Shown here in pieces: positions 27,986 to 42,708 of a DNA stretch of 64,000 nucleotides. Where the stretch lies: positions 18,863-82,862 of the forward strand of contig CAYVDN010000009.1 in assembly GCA_964450685.1 (NCBI GenBank), given 5' to 3'. Under the pieces are notes generated by a model. The model ran no database searches. It worked only from the letters and a program-made list of their open reading frames with translations, and was not told where the DNA came from. The DNA is from JBAOHV01 sp964450685. GTDB lineage: Bacteria; Actinomycetota; Acidimicrobiia; Acidimicrobiales; Microtrichaceae. The translations under genes and the position numbers were made by a program. Position 1 is the stretch's first letter; each line of letters opens with the position of its first letter.

Positions 27986-28054
27986 GAACTCCGCTCCCAC
28001 GTCGGCTCCGTCGGTCGAGTGTACGTGCCGGGTGGCGAAGCTCCGCGCCGTCGA

Positions 28055-28060
28055 TAGCCT
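28055..28060 (+). promoter_or_regulatory. -10 element upstream of the WecG-type gene
   Basis: TAGCCT is followed six nucleotides later by an in-frame ATC, and the GTG used here as start is 15 nt further. Transcription should begin near the ATC, giving a 15-nt leader without a Shine-Dalgarno sequence, or an unusual ATC start. Confidence 0.35.
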
Positions 28061-28081
28061 TCGCTCATCGAGCGCTCATCT

Positions 28082-28888
28082 GTGAAGACCCTCCCCACCA
28101 GGAACCTGTTCGGTCTCGACTTCGTCGCGGTCGATGACGTGTCCACCGTCGCTGACTCGCTGTTGACCGATGCCGAGCGCCGCGCCCCCGGGTGGACCTG
28201 CGTGGTGACGCCCAATGTCGATCACCTGGTCCGCTACGAGCGCTCGCCCGTGGACGCAGCAGTTGCGAGAGCCTCGACCACGGTGCTCCCCGACGGGATG
28301 CCGATCGTCTGGGCCAGCAGGCTCTTGGGCGAGCCGCTTCCTTCCAGGTTGACCGGCAGCGACCTGTTCTCAGTGATGTGGCCTCGTTGGATCGCCGATC
28401 TGACACCGGTCCTGGTCGTGGCATCGAACGAGGACGTGGCGGCCCGGCTCCGACAGGAGCACCCGGCAGCGGTCACCCTTGTGCCGCCGGTCTTCGACGA
28501 GTCTGACGACAGTCAGATCGCCGGACTCGCCGTCGAGATCGACGAGGAGGCTCGCCGGGTCGGGGCCCGCTTCGTGGTCATCGGAATATCGATGCCCAAG
28601 CACCACCGCCTTGCGAGTCGCCTCGAGAAGCTCTGGACGGGCCTGGACAGTCCGACGCCGACGGTGATGTTGCTCGGCGCGTCTGCAGAGATGTACCTGG
28701 GACTCACGAGCAGGGCTCCTGTCTGGATGCAACGCAGCGGACTCGAGTGGCTGCACAGGCTGTTCTCGGATCCACGTCGCATGGCCAAGCGGTACCTGGT
28801 TGACGACGTGGCCTTTCTCGGAATCGTGCGCCGTGCCTGGCTCGGCTCGCGTCGTGAGCACCGTGGGCGTCGGGGGCCCCGAGGATGA
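28082..28888 (+). CDS. WecG/TagA/CpsF family glycosyltransferase
   Basis: 268 residues from GTG 28082. Family GT26 enzymes add N-acetylmannosamine(uronic acid) or glucose to lipid-linked glycan carriers at the membrane. Visible signatures are TPNVDHLVRYE (the conserved T-N-H/D segment), LPDGMPIVWASRLLG, RLTGSDLF and GARFVVIGISMPKHH, and the C-terminal membrane-association part WMQRSGLEWLHRLFSDPRRMAKRYL, which is highly typical. It overlaps the next gene by 4 bp. Confidence 0.93.
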   Translation: MKTLPTRNLFGLDFVAVDDVSTVADSLLTDAERRAPGWTCVVTPNVDHLVRYERSPVDAAVARASTTVLPDGMPIVWASRLLGEPLPSRLTGSDLFSVMWPRWIADLTPVLVVASNEDVAARLRQEHPAAVTLVPPVFDESDDSQIAGLAVEIDEEARRVGARFVVIGISMPKHHRLASRLEKLWTGLDSPTPTVMLLGASAEMYLGLTSRAPVWMQRSGLEWLHRLFSDPRRMAKRYLVDDVAFLGIVRRAWLGSRREHRGRRGPRG

Positions 28889-29811
28889 CCGAGGATCGCC
28901 GCGCCAAGGTTGCTGTGACCATCTGCACCCATCGCCGACCCGATGTTCTGGGTGGTTTGCTGGATCGACTGGTCGAGGTGGCCGAGGACGCCAGGCCGGT
29001 CGCGTCTATCGCGGTCGTGGTCGTCGATGACGACCCCGACGGCTCCGCGGAACCGGTCGCACGGTCGGCCTCGTCCAGCTTCGAGCGGGGTCTGGAGTAC
29101 CACCGCACCGGCTCGCGGAGCATCTCGACCGCACGCAACGCCTCGCTCAGGCAGGGTGCCGCCGCAGGTGACTGGCTGGCCATGATCGACGACGACTGTC
29201 GGCCCTCGGTGAACTGGGTCAGCGAGCTCCTCAGGGTCCAGGGGGCCACTGGCGCCGACGTCGTCGTGGGCGCGTGTGCCGACGTCGCGCCGGCCGACGC
29301 GCCCAGTTGGCTGACCGACGAGCCGTTCCTCTCCTCGGACCTGGACACCCCCGACGGCGCACCGACCGACGGTGGGCATCTGAAGAACCTGCTGTTGTCC
29401 ACCCGATATCTGGAGTCGTCAGGTGCCGGGTTCGCCGAGTCGCTCGGGGTGTCGGGCGGGGAGGACGCTGCCTTCCTCCACGAGCTGGAGCAGGCAGGTG
29501 GCTCCAGACGGTTCGCTGCTCACGCCGTGGTGAGCGAGCGGATCCCGCCCGAACGCGCAACCCTCCGCTACCAGCTGCGTCGACGCTTCTGGTATGGCAA
29601 CACCGAGACCATCACGTCTGTGGCGACCGGGTCGGCGTCGAGGTCTCGCATGGCGTTGGGTGGAATCAAGCTCGCGGTGGTCGCAGCGGCGGGGTCGCTC
29701 GCCAGGGTCGTGCGGCGCGAGGGGACCCAGTGGCGATACTCGCTTTCAGAGATCCTCCGCGGGGCGGGTCGCGTCCTCGGAGCGGTCGGGTACAAGGTCG
29801 CCCACCGCTGA
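28885..29811 (+). CDS. glycosyltransferase family 2
   Basis: 308 residues. GT-A fold with VAVTICTHRRPDVLGGLLDR, VVVVDDDPDGSAEP, STARNASLRQGAAAGDWLAMIDDDCRP (donor and metal binding, ~75-100) and SGGEDAAFLHELEQAGG (acceptor side, ~190). Differs clearly from the other GT2 in the locus. The start ATG overlaps the WecG-type stop. Its 3' end overlaps the convergent flippase gene by 66 bp. Confidence 0.9.
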   Translation: MTEDRRAKVAVTICTHRRPDVLGGLLDRLVEVAEDARPVASIAVVVVDDDPDGSAEPVARSASSSFERGLEYHRTGSRSISTARNASLRQGAAAGDWLAMIDDDCRPSVNWVSELLRVQGATGADVVVGACADVAPADAPSWLTDEPFLSSDLDTPDGAPTDGGHLKNLLLSTRYLESSGAGFAESLGVSGGEDAAFLHELEQAGGSRRFAAHAVVSERIPPERATLRYQLRRRFWYGNTETITSVATGSASRSRMALGGIKLAVVAAAGSLARVVRREGTQWRYSLSEILRGAGRVLGAVGYKVAHR

Positions 29812-31191
29812 TCCTGCTGCTCCCGCGGGGTCGACGTCGTCGATAGCCCGGTCCGCCACCCGCTGGTAGTGGATGAGCGCACCCCAGGTCATCAGTACCG
29901 AAGTGAACTCGCCGATCAGCGTTCCTGCCACTGCGCCCTTCCACCCGTGGATCGGGATGAGCACTATGTACAGCGCCATCGCCATCGCGGCGTTGACCGC
30001 GAGCAGGATGGTGCGCATGGTCACCTTCGACAGCCCCATCAGGCCGTTGATCGAGCAGCTCCCCACCGCGCGCAGGAGCACCAGGGGTGAGAGCCAGCGC
30101 ACCATCTGGATGGAGCCCCTGAACTCGTCACCGAGGATGATCGGGAGCAGAGGAGCGAACACGATGATCCCGAGCGCGAAGGCGACCCCGTAGGCCGCTC
30201 CAGCGGCAGCGAAGCGCAGAGCGCGGTGCAGGTGCTGGCCTTTCAGGCCCTCCTCGTGCTGTAGGAAGCGGCCGTGGGTCGCCTGTATGACGCTGCCGAC
30301 GGGTATGAGACCCATCTGCACGACCCGATATGCGGCTGAGTAGAGGCCTGTCTCGACGACCAGCTGGTTGGCTGCCAGGACCAGCTTGTCCCCGTCGTTG
30401 CCGAGCGCGTCGGCCGAGATGCCACCTGAGTACGAGAGGTTCGATTTCACGTGTGGCCAGAGCACCCGTCCCGGGACGAATGCGAAACCGTGATCGCGCC
30501 CGACGACGTACAGGAAGAAGACACCCGAGATGGTCGAAACCAACAGCATCGAGAGTCCGAACGACTCGACGGTCAACGATGACGCTGCGAACAGCGCCAC
30601 AAGGACGATGATCCTGGCGACCATGACGAAGATCCGGATCCGCGCGGCGCCGCCGAAACCAGTGGTGGCCTGAACGGTCGCTGCGGTCAGGTTGAGCGCC
30701 GGCATGGTCACGAACTCGGTGAGCAGGATCGACAGGATCGCCACCACCGACAGCGTCTGGATTATCCACATGGCGAACCCGAAACCGATCGCCGTGAGTG
30801 CCAGTCCCAGGCCGAGCCCGAGTGTCAGACACGACCGCGCGGTCCGCTCGAGCGGCTCACCGTCGCGCATCACGTGCTGCAACAGCGACAGCGTCACACC
30901 TGAAGCGGCGAGCGTCACCAGCGGACCGACGATTGCGTACAGCGATGCGTAACCGCCGTAGCCCTCGGGCCCGAGTGACCGTCCCAGGAACATGAACGAC
31001 AGGATCGTGCCCAGAAGAGTGCTCACCTCGAGCGCCAGCCCCCAGGAGGACTCGCCTGCGAGACCGCTGCTCCTGAGCTTCTTGAGCGCCTCGAGGATCC
31101 TGTGCACCGCCGCATTCTTGTCGGCCTGGCGACCCCTGGCGCGCAGCCCGACGTGTGACCTTGATCGGCATGGCTCATGTTCGCACTGCAT
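29746..31191 (-). CDS. Wzx-like polysaccharide flippase
   Basis: 481 residues if ATG 31191 is used; GTG 31113 (start VHRILEALKKLRSS) is a plausible alternative that removes a Cys- and Arg-rich leader. About twelve to fourteen hydrophobic segments in the MVF/MATE-like polysaccharide-transport fold; FLGRSLGPEGYGGYASLYAI is typical for RfbX/Wzx. It flips undecaprenyl-linked repeat units across the membrane for the ligase/polymerase at 23 kb. The last 22 codons overlap the convergent GT2 gene. Divergent from the NRPS gene over 111 bp. Confidence 0.87.
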   Translation of the reverse strand: MQCEHEPCRSRSHVGLRARGRQADKNAAVHRILEALKKLRSSGLAGESSWGLALEVSTLLGTILSFMFLGRSLGPEGYGGYASLYAIVGPLVTLAASGVTLSLLQHVMRDGEPLERTARSCLTLGLGLGLALTAIGFGFAMWIIQTLSVVAILSILLTEFVTMPALNLTAATVQATTGFGGAARIRIFVMVARIIVLVALFAASSLTVESFGLSMLLVSTISGVFFLYVVGRDHGFAFVPGRVLWPHVKSNLSYSGGISADALGNDGDKLVLAANQLVVETGLYSAAYRVVQMGLIPVGSVIQATHGRFLQHEEGLKGQHLHRALRFAAAGAAYGVAFALGIIVFAPLLPIILGDEFRGSIQMVRWLSPLVLLRAVGSCSINGLMGLSKVTMRTILLAVNAAMAMALYIVLIPIHGWKGAVAGTLIGEFTSVLMTWGALIHYQRVADRAIDDVDPAGAAGSAVGDLVPDRSEDATRPAEDL

Positions 31192-31302
31192 TTACCGATA
31201 GGGCCCTGTGGATCGCAGTCGAAGCAGGGTTACGATCACCTTCGTCGGCGAACCACCTCAGGCGCTTCCGGGCGCCGTCCGTCCGATCGTGAGGAAGAAC
31301 CG

Positions 31303-36057
<4,755 letters not shown>

Positions 36058-36097
36058 CAGACGAGGAACACGACGACCACCGCAGGTCCAGAGGAAC

Positions 36098-39000
36098 ATG
36101 GCAGACAACGACATCGCTATCGTCGGCCTGGCAGCACACCTGCCCGGTGCGGTCAACCCCAGTGCGTACTGGCGCAACCTCGTCGACGGGGTCGAGAGCA
36201 TCCGCGAGCTCAGCGAGAAGGAACTCGTGGACGCAGGCGTCGGCGAGGCCGAGCTGCGCAAGCCGAACTACGTCCGATCCGCTGCACCGCTGGAGGGGGT
36301 CTTCGACTTCGACGCCGACTTCTTCGGCCTGTCGCCGAAGGAAGCCGGGATCATGGACCCCCAGCACCGGCACTTCCTCATGGCCGCATGGGAAGCGATG
36401 GAGGACTCAGGTCACGTGCCGTCGTCCTTCGACGGGGCGATAGGAGTGTTCGCCGGGTGCGGCATGGGGTCGTACTTCATGCGGAACCTGCTCTCGAACC
36501 CCGACCTCGTCCGTGATGTCGGGGTATTCCTGTTGCGCCACACCGGCAACGACAAGGACTTCCTGGCCACCAGGGCCAGCTACGCGCTGAACCTGCGCGG
36601 CCCGTCGGTCAACGTGCAGACGGCCTGCTCGACGTCGCTCGTGGCAACCCACCTGGCGGTGCAGCACCTGCTGAGCGGCGAGTGCGACATGGCGCTCGCC
36701 GGCGGGTCGACCATCGAGATCCCCCACAACCAGGGCTACGTGTACCACGAGGGTGAGGTCCTCTCGCCCGATGGGCACTGCCGGGCGTTCGACCACAGGT
36801 CGCAGGGAACGGTGTTCGGCTCGGGCGCAGGCGTGGTTGCTCTGAGGCGGCTCGATGATGCCCTCGACGACGGCGACCGGGTCTACGCGGTCATCAAGGG
36901 GACCGCAGTCAACAACGACGGCGACCAGAAGGTCGGTTACCTGGCACCGTCGGTCGACGGGCAGGCGGCCTGTGTCGCCGAGGCGATCGCTGTTTCAGAC
37001 GTCGACCCTGACACGATCCAGTACGTCGAGTGTCACGGGACTGGCACCCCGATGGGTGATCCGATCGAGGTCGCGGCTCTGACCCAGGCGTTCGACCTGC
37101 CGGCGGAGGCCACCGACTCCTGTCGGATCGGGAGCGTCAAGACCAACATCGGTCACCTCGACACCGCCGCAGGCGTGGCCGGTCTCATCAAGGTCGCCCT
37201 CTCGTTGCACCACGGAGCGATCCCGGCCAGCCTGAACTTCGAACGACCCAACCCGAACCTCGAGCTCGACGACACCCCGTTCGTGGTCAACGACCACCTG
37301 ACGCCGTGGACGACCGGTACCGGGGGCCCTCGACGGGCGGGGGTCAACTCCCTCGGGGTCGGCGGGACCAACGCCTTTGCCGTGCTCGAGGAAGCGCCCC
37401 CGGTCGAGGCCGGCGAGGTCACGCAGACGAACCGGTCCGGTGACGATCCGCAGGAGTGGCATCTCCTCACCCTGTCGGCGCGCAGCCGTGGAGCTCTCGA
37501 CGATGCATGCGTCCGCCTGGCTGACCACCTGGAGGAGCACCACGACGCCTCGATGGGCGATGTCGCCCGCACGCTCTTCGTAGGACGCCACCACTTCGAC
37601 GAGCGCAGGGTGATCGCCGCGCGCGACGCCGCTGACGCGGTGGCACTGCTGCGCTCCGACGATGCGCGCCGGCTGCCGACGCACACTGCGACCACCGCTG
37701 AGCTCGGTCTGACCTTCATGTTCCCGGGCGGCGGCTCCCAGCACCTCGGTATGGGCGCGGATCTGTACCGGCAGGAGCCGACGTTCGCTGCCCAGGTCGA
37801 CCGTGGCCTGGCGCTCCTGGAGGAGCAACACCAGCTGGATCTCGCCGATCTCCTGCTCGGCACCGAGCGCAGCCCGGAGCTGGATGACCGCTTGGCGTCC
37901 ATGACGCACCAGCTGCCTCTCATCTTCATCGTCGAGTACGCCCTCGCCCAGCTCCTGATCAGCTGGGGTCTGGAACCCGGCGCACTGATCGGCCACAGCC
38001 TGGGGGAGAACACGGCGGCGTGTGTGTCGGGCACGATCTCGTTCGAGGACTGCCTCGGGCTGGTGGTCCTGCGTGGCCGGCTGATGGACACCGTGCAAGG
38101 GGGAGCGGTCGCGGTTCCACTGTGCCCGGACGACGTCGCAGAGGCGATCGAGAGACTCGACCTGGACCTCGCCGTGGTGAACGCGCCCGACGTGGTGGTC
38201 GTCTCCGGTCCGAGGGCGACGCTCGACGTGTTCGAGCAGGAGCTGCGCGACAGCGGAGTCGAACCGCTGCCGGTGCAGGTGACGACACCGGTACACAGCC
38301 GGCTCCTGGACCCAGTCCTCGAGCAGTTCGGCGACTATCTGCGCGGCATCGACCTGAACCCGCCAACCATTCCATGGGTCTCCAACACGACCGGCGAGTG
38401 GATCACCGACGAGCAGGCCACCGACCCCGAGTACTGGGTCCGGCACCTGCGCTCGACGGTCCGGTTCGCCGACGACGTGGAGACTCTGGCAGCGGCCGGA
38501 CCGCGCGTGCTGCTGGAGGTGGGCCCGGGCAAGACACTCTCGTCCCTGGTCAGGTCGCATCCCGTCGCCGTCAGGTCCAACCAGGTCCCGGTTCCCGCCA
38601 TGCGGCACCCCGACGAGGAGGTGGACGACAACGCCGTGCTGCTCACCGCCATCGGACGAATCTGGGCCGCTGGGTCCGCGATCGACGTGGACCGGTGGTT
38701 CCCGTCCGAGGGTCGGCGGACCGTGGGGCTACCCACCTACCCGTTCCAGACGCAGACCTTCTTCATCGCCCCCGGCGCGGGTTCGGCCGAGTCGGACGAC
38801 CACGCGTTCGTAACCCGGGAGGCAGACGTCGACCGCTGGTCGTTCAAACAGGTCTGGAAGAGCAAGGACCGGGAGGACGCGATCGACGGGCCGACCCGTT
38901 GGCTGGTGTTCGCCGACTCGGCAGGTTTCGCCGACCGGGTCATCGGGAAGCTCCGTGAGGCTGGTGACCCCGTGGTCGTGGTGCGCATGGGCGACCTGTT

Positions 39001-42000
39001 CCGTGCTGTGTCCGACGACGAGTACGTGCTGAGTCCCGAGCTGGGCCTGGCAGGTTACGAGAGCCTGGTGAAGGACCTGGTCAGAGCCGACCGCCTGCCC
39101 GATCGGGTCGTGCACCTCTCCCTGCTGGCCACTGATGACCGGGACTTCCGGCCCGGGAGCAGCTTCTTCCACCGCAACCAGGAGCTCGGCTTCCAGAGCC
39201 TGGTCTACCTCGCCCAGGCGTGGTCCTCGGCGGGACTGCAACGGGAGCTGGTCATCTCGGTCGCGACCATGGGCTCACAGGCGGCCGTCCCCACGGACGA
39301 GGTGGCAGTCCCCGAGCAGGCGACGGTGCTCGGGCCTGTCCAGGTGATCCCACGTGAGATCGCGGACGTAAGGGTGTCGACGTTCGACCTGGACCCGGCG
39401 CAACTCTCGGAGTCCGTCGGCGCGAACACCCGCCGTCCCGCGTCGATCAAGGATCGGCTGTTGGCGATGGCAGCCGATGAGGCTCCTGTGAAGTCCTCGT
39501 TGGTCGACGAGGTGGTCGCCGAGGTCCGCGCCCCGCTCGACGACGCCGTGGTCGCCATCCGGGGTGACCGGCGGTTCGTGCGCGACGTGCGCCGGACGCG
39601 GTTGCCCGAGCCCGATCGCGCCGTCCTGCGTCGCAACGGCGCGGTGCTGATCACCGGCGGTCTCGGAGGGATCGGACTCAGCGTCGCAGAGTCGTTGTTC
39701 CGAGAGCGTGGGGCGCGCGTCGCCCTCCTGGTGCGTCGCGACCTACCCCCGCGAGAGTCGTGGGACGAGGTGCTCGGACGACTCGGCACAGATCATCCGA
39801 CCGCTGTGAGGATCCGTGGAGTGCGGGACCTGGAGCGGCAGGGAGCCGAGGTCATGGTGGTCGAGGGGGACGTGACCGACCCCGAGTCGCTCAACTCCGC
39901 GGTCGAGAGGGTCCGAGACCGATTCGGCTCGCTCGACGGGGTGATCCACGCAGCGGGCGTCATCGACGATGCGCTGTTGGTGACCAAGTCGCCCATGCAG
40001 ATGGAGGACGTGCTCGCACCGAAGGTCTACGGGACCCTCGTGCTCGAGGCGGCAACGGCGTCGGACGACCTGGATCTCTTCGTGGTCTTCTCGTCCACCA
40101 GTACGGTCACCGCACCGATCGGCCAGGTCGACTACGTCGCCGCGAACTCGTTCCTGAACGCGTTCGCCGAGTCGCGTCGAGCGCGGGGTGAGAGTCACGT
40201 CCGCGCTGTCAACTGGGGGGTCTGGGACGAGGTCGGGATGGCCGCCGCGGCAGCAGCCCTCGACTCCGCCGAGGAGACCCGCGAGGCCGAGGTCCGTCCG
40301 GCGTCGCATCCGTTCTTCACCGAGATGCGACGGACGACCGACGGTGTGGTTCGCCTGTCGATCGACTGGAACGAGCGGGACTCGTGGCCGCTGGACGAGC
40401 ACCGCACCGGCGACGGCGACGCGGTCGTCGCTGGCGCAACCTATCTCGAGCTCGCACGCGCGTCGCTGGCCGAACTGGGCCTGGAACGACCTTTCGAGAT
40501 CCGCGACCTCACGTTCCTGCGTCCGCTGGCGGTCGACGCCGACGGCGCCGTGAGTGCAGAGGTTCTGCTGCGACCCACCGAGTCCGGCTACAGCTTCGAG
40601 GTCCGTGAACGTGTCACCGTCACCAGCTACGGCGGCGAGGGAGAAGTGACCTCCACGAGGCACGGCTGGCGCTTGACCGGCGAGGCCGACCTGCTCCTGC
40701 ACCCCCTCGATCCAGTCGACCCGCTCGACCTGACACGGGTTGCCGGGCGATGCGGTCGCCGTGGAGCGACGAGGACGCACCAGCAGGATCACCTCCGTTT
40801 CGGGCCCCGTTGGGACGTGGTGACCCAGGTGCGTGTCGGTGACGGCACAGCGGTGGCCGACCTCGAGCTGCGGGCGCCCTACGACGTCGAAGATGCAGCG
40901 GTGGGGTTGCACCCCGCCCTGGTCGACTTGGGCACGGGCTTCGCCATGGACCTCATCCCCGGATATACCGGCGACTCGCTCTGGGTGCCGGTCGAGTATC
41001 GGCGGGTGCGACTCTTCGACAGCCTGCCCCCCAAGCTGGTCGCGGTGGCCGAGGTGCTGGCCGGAACCTCCGAGGAGAGCGGAGTCGCATCTTTCGACGT
41101 CCGCCTGTGCGATCCCGACGGCAGGGTTCTGGTCGAGGTCGAGGGGTTCGCCGTGAAGCGGCTGGACGGGCGCCTCGAGGTGGGCCGCCCGGCGTTGGCC
41201 GCAGAGGTCGATTTCGACGACCAGATCGGAGCCAGGCAGCGTTCGCTCCCTGAGCTCGCTCTCGAGAACAACCTCCGCCAGGGCATCCGCCCGGTCGAGG
41301 GGGGTCGTGAGTTCCTCCGGGTCATCGGCCCCGATGTCGAACCGGTGGTCTATGTGACCTCGCTCGACCTTCCGTCACTTCGACATCAGAGCGACCTGAT
41401 AGCCGCAGAGCAGATGGGCTCGGGATCCGGCGGTGAGGCGAGCGCTGTGTTCAGCCGTCCCAAGCTCGACTCGGAGTTCCTCGCACCGCGCAACGATGTC
41501 GAGGAGCAGCTGGTCGTCATGTGGCAGGAGCTGCTCGGCATCGACCAGGTCGGGGTACGGGACAACTTCTTCGATCTCGGTGGTCACAGCCTGATCGCCG
41601 TGCGGCTCTTCGCGCAGGTCAAGCGGACCTTCTCGGTCGATTTTCCCATCTCGGTGCTGGTCGAGGCGCCGACGGTCGAAGCGTGCGCCGAGCTGATCTC
41701 GGAAGCGCTGCCCAGCGACGAGGGCGAGCTCACAAGCGAGTCCTCCATCGTCTCGGCCAAGCCCCGGTACCGCTACCTCGTGGCCCTGCACCCGGGTGAC
41801 GGCTCCGACCGGACCCCGTTCTTCCTCGTGGCCGGCATGTTCGGCAACGTGTTGAACCTGCGCCACCTTGCCCACCAGATCGGCGCGGACCGACCGTTCT
41901 ACGGGATCCAGGCCCGCGGACTGTTCGGCGATGATCCGCCCCACGAGGACTTCGTTGAGATGGCCCAGGAGTACCTCGAAGAGCTCCGCAGCGTGCAGCC

Positions 42001-42634
42001 CCATGGGCCCTACCTGCTGGGCGGATTCTCCGGCGGTGGGATCGCCGCGTACGAGATGGCCCAGCAGCTGCGCGCCGAGGGCGAGGAGACCTCGCTGCTG
42101 GTGATGCTCGACACACCGCTGCCGCATCAGCCGCCACTCAGGGTCTCGGACCGGGTGAAGATCCAGATGGACCACCTGCGTGAGGAAGGCACCTCCTACG
42201 TCATGAGCTGGGCCCGGAACCGGATCGCATGGGAGAAGGAACGCCGTCGCCGCGCTGCCGGGCCCGTCGCAGGACCCGACACGACCTTGCACTCCGAGGT
42301 GATAGAGGCCGCCTTCTACCGCGCGCTGGGTCGGTACCAGGTCCGTCCCTACGACGGCACCGTGACCCTCTACCGGCCGCGTCTGACACCCGCGCACGTG
42401 TTCGGCCCGGATCGTCAGATCGACATAAACCGGCGGTTCGTATACTTCGACAACGGCTGGGGTCCCTATTGCACCCGCGTCGATGTGACCGAGGTCCCCG
42501 GGGACCACGATTCGATGGTGCTGGAGCCCGCCGTGCGTGTACTCGCCGGCCACATCCGCAAGGCGATAGACGCTGCAGAGGGGGCGGTGGCTGACGCCCA
42601 GCCCCTACGGCCGGGAATGGCAACGGCCAGCTGA
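36098..42634 (+). CDS. type I PKS: KS-AT-KR-DH-ACP-TE
   Basis: 2178 residues from ATG 36098 (AGAGGAAC upstream). KS 1-430 with Cys177 (QTACSTS), ECHGTGT and KTNIGH. AT ~540-850 with GHSLGE. The ketoreductase structural half is ~900-1150 (GPVQVIPREIADVR) and the catalytic half ~1170-1380, with ITGGLGGIG and GQVDYVAAN. A dehydratase-like hot-dog domain ~1395-1690 keeps His (DEHRTGDG) and Asp (LHPALVDLG) but lacks the usual Pro. ACP Ser ~1831 (GGHSLIAV). Type I thioesterase ~1900-2150 with GGFSGGG. KR before DH is the reverse of the usual order. It extends the NRPS product by one acyl unit, reduces it and releases it. Confidence 0.9.
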   Translation: MADNDIAIVGLAAHLPGAVNPSAYWRNLVDGVESIRELSEKELVDAGVGEAELRKPNYVRSAAPLEGVFDFDADFFGLSPKEAGIMDPQHRHFLMAAWEAMEDSGHVPSSFDGAIGVFAGCGMGSYFMRNLLSNPDLVRDVGVFLLRHTGNDKDFLATRASYALNLRGPSVNVQTACSTSLVATHLAVQHLLSGECDMALAGGSTIEIPHNQGYVYHEGEVLSPDGHCRAFDHRSQGTVFGSGAGVVALRRLDDALDDGDRVYAVIKGTAVNNDGDQKVGYLAPSVDGQAACVAEAIAVSDVDPDTIQYVECHGTGTPMGDPIEVAALTQAFDLPAEATDSCRIGSVKTNIGHLDTAAGVAGLIKVALSLHHGAIPASLNFERPNPNLELDDTPFVVNDHLTPWTTGTGGPRRAGVNSLGVGGTNAFAVLEEAPPVEAGEVTQTNRSGDDPQEWHLLTLSARSRGALDDACVRLADHLEEHHDASMGDVARTLFVGRHHFDERRVIAARDAADAVALLRSDDARRLPTHTATTAELGLTFMFPGGGSQHLGMGADLYRQEPTFAAQVDRGLALLEEQHQLDLADLLLGTERSPELDDRLASMTHQLPLIFIVEYALAQLLISWGLEPGALIGHSLGENTAACVSGTISFEDCLGLVVLRGRLMDTVQGGAVAVPLCPDDVAEAIERLDLDLAVVNAPDVVVVSGPRATLDVFEQELRDSGVEPLPVQVTTPVHSRLLDPVLEQFGDYLRGIDLNPPTIPWVSNTTGEWITDEQATDPEYWVRHLRSTVRFADDVETLAAAGPRVLLEVGPGKTLSSLVRSHPVAVRSNQVPVPAMRHPDEEVDDNAVLLTAIGRIWAAGSAIDVDRWFPSEGRRTVGLPTYPFQTQTFFIAPGAGSAESDDHAFVTREADVDRWSFKQVWKSKDREDAIDGPTRWLVFADSAGFADRVIGKLREAGDPVVVVRMGDLFRAVSDDEYVLSPELGLAGYESLVKDLVRADRLPDRVVHLSLLATDDRDFRPGSSFFHRNQELGFQSLVYLAQAWSSAGLQRELVISVATMGSQAAVPTDEVAVPEQATVLGPVQVIPREIADVRVSTFDLDPAQLSESVGANTRRPASIKDRLLAMAADEAPVKSSLVDEVVAEVRAPLDDAVVAIRGDRRFVRDVRRTRLPEPDRAVLRRNGAVLITGGLGGIGLSVAESLFRERGARVALLVRRDLPPRESWDEVLGRLGTDHPTAVRIRGVRDLERQGAEVMVVEGDVTDPESLNSAVERVRDRFGSLDGVIHAAGVIDDALLVTKSPMQMEDVLAPKVYGTLVLEAATASDDLDLFVVFSSTSTVTAPIGQVDYVAANSFLNAFAESRRARGESHVRAVNWGVWDEVGMAAAAAALDSAEETREAEVRPASHPFFTEMRRTTDGVVRLSIDWNERDSWPLDEHRTGDGDAVVAGATYLELARASLAELGLERPFEIRDLTFLRPLAVDADGAVSAEVLLRPTESGYSFEVRERVTVTSYGGEGEVTSTRHGWRLTGEADLLLHPLDPVDPLDLTRVAGRCGRRGATRTHQQDHLRFGPRWDVVTQVRVGDGTAVADLELRAPYDVEDAAVGLHPALVDLGTGFAMDLIPGYTGDSLWVPVEYRRVRLFDSLPPKLVAVAEVLAGTSEESGVASFDVRLCDPDGRVLVEVEGFAVKRLDGRLEVGRPALAAEVDFDDQIGARQRSLPELALENNLRQGIRPVEGGREFLRVIGPDVEPVVYVTSLDLPSLRHQSDLIAAEQMGSGSGGEASAVFSRPKLDSEFLAPRNDVEEQLVVMWQELLGIDQVGVRDNFFDLGGHSLIAVRLFAQVKRTFSVDFPISVLVEAPTVEACAELISEALPSDEGELTSESSIVSAKPRYRYLVALHPGDGSDRTPFFLVAGMFGNVLNLRHLAHQIGADRPFYGIQARGLFGDDPPHEDFVEMAQEYLEELRSVQPHGPYLLGGFSGGGIAAYEMAQQLRAEGEETSLLVMLDTPLPHQPPLRVSDRVKIQMDHLREEGTSYVMSWARNRIAWEKERRRRAAGPVAGPDTTLHSEVIEAAFYRALGRYQVRPYDGTVTLYRPRLTPAHVFGPDRQIDINRRFVYFDNGWGPYCTRVDVTEVPGDHDSMVLEPAVRVLAGHIRKAIDAAEGAVADAQPLRPGMATAS

Positions 42635-42671
42635 GAGTGACAACCCCCAGCCGATGTGGGCCCGCGGGATG

Positions 42672-42700
42672 TCCACCCTGGGCGGTCAGGCTCGGGTGGA
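42672..42700. terminator. possible hairpin between the convergent PKS and Wzz genes
   Basis: 7-bp arms TCCACCC (42672-42678) and GGGTGGA (42694-42700) around a 15-nt loop. Weak, but placed between two converging genes. Confidence 0.35.
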
Positions 42701-42708
42701 TCAGGGAG

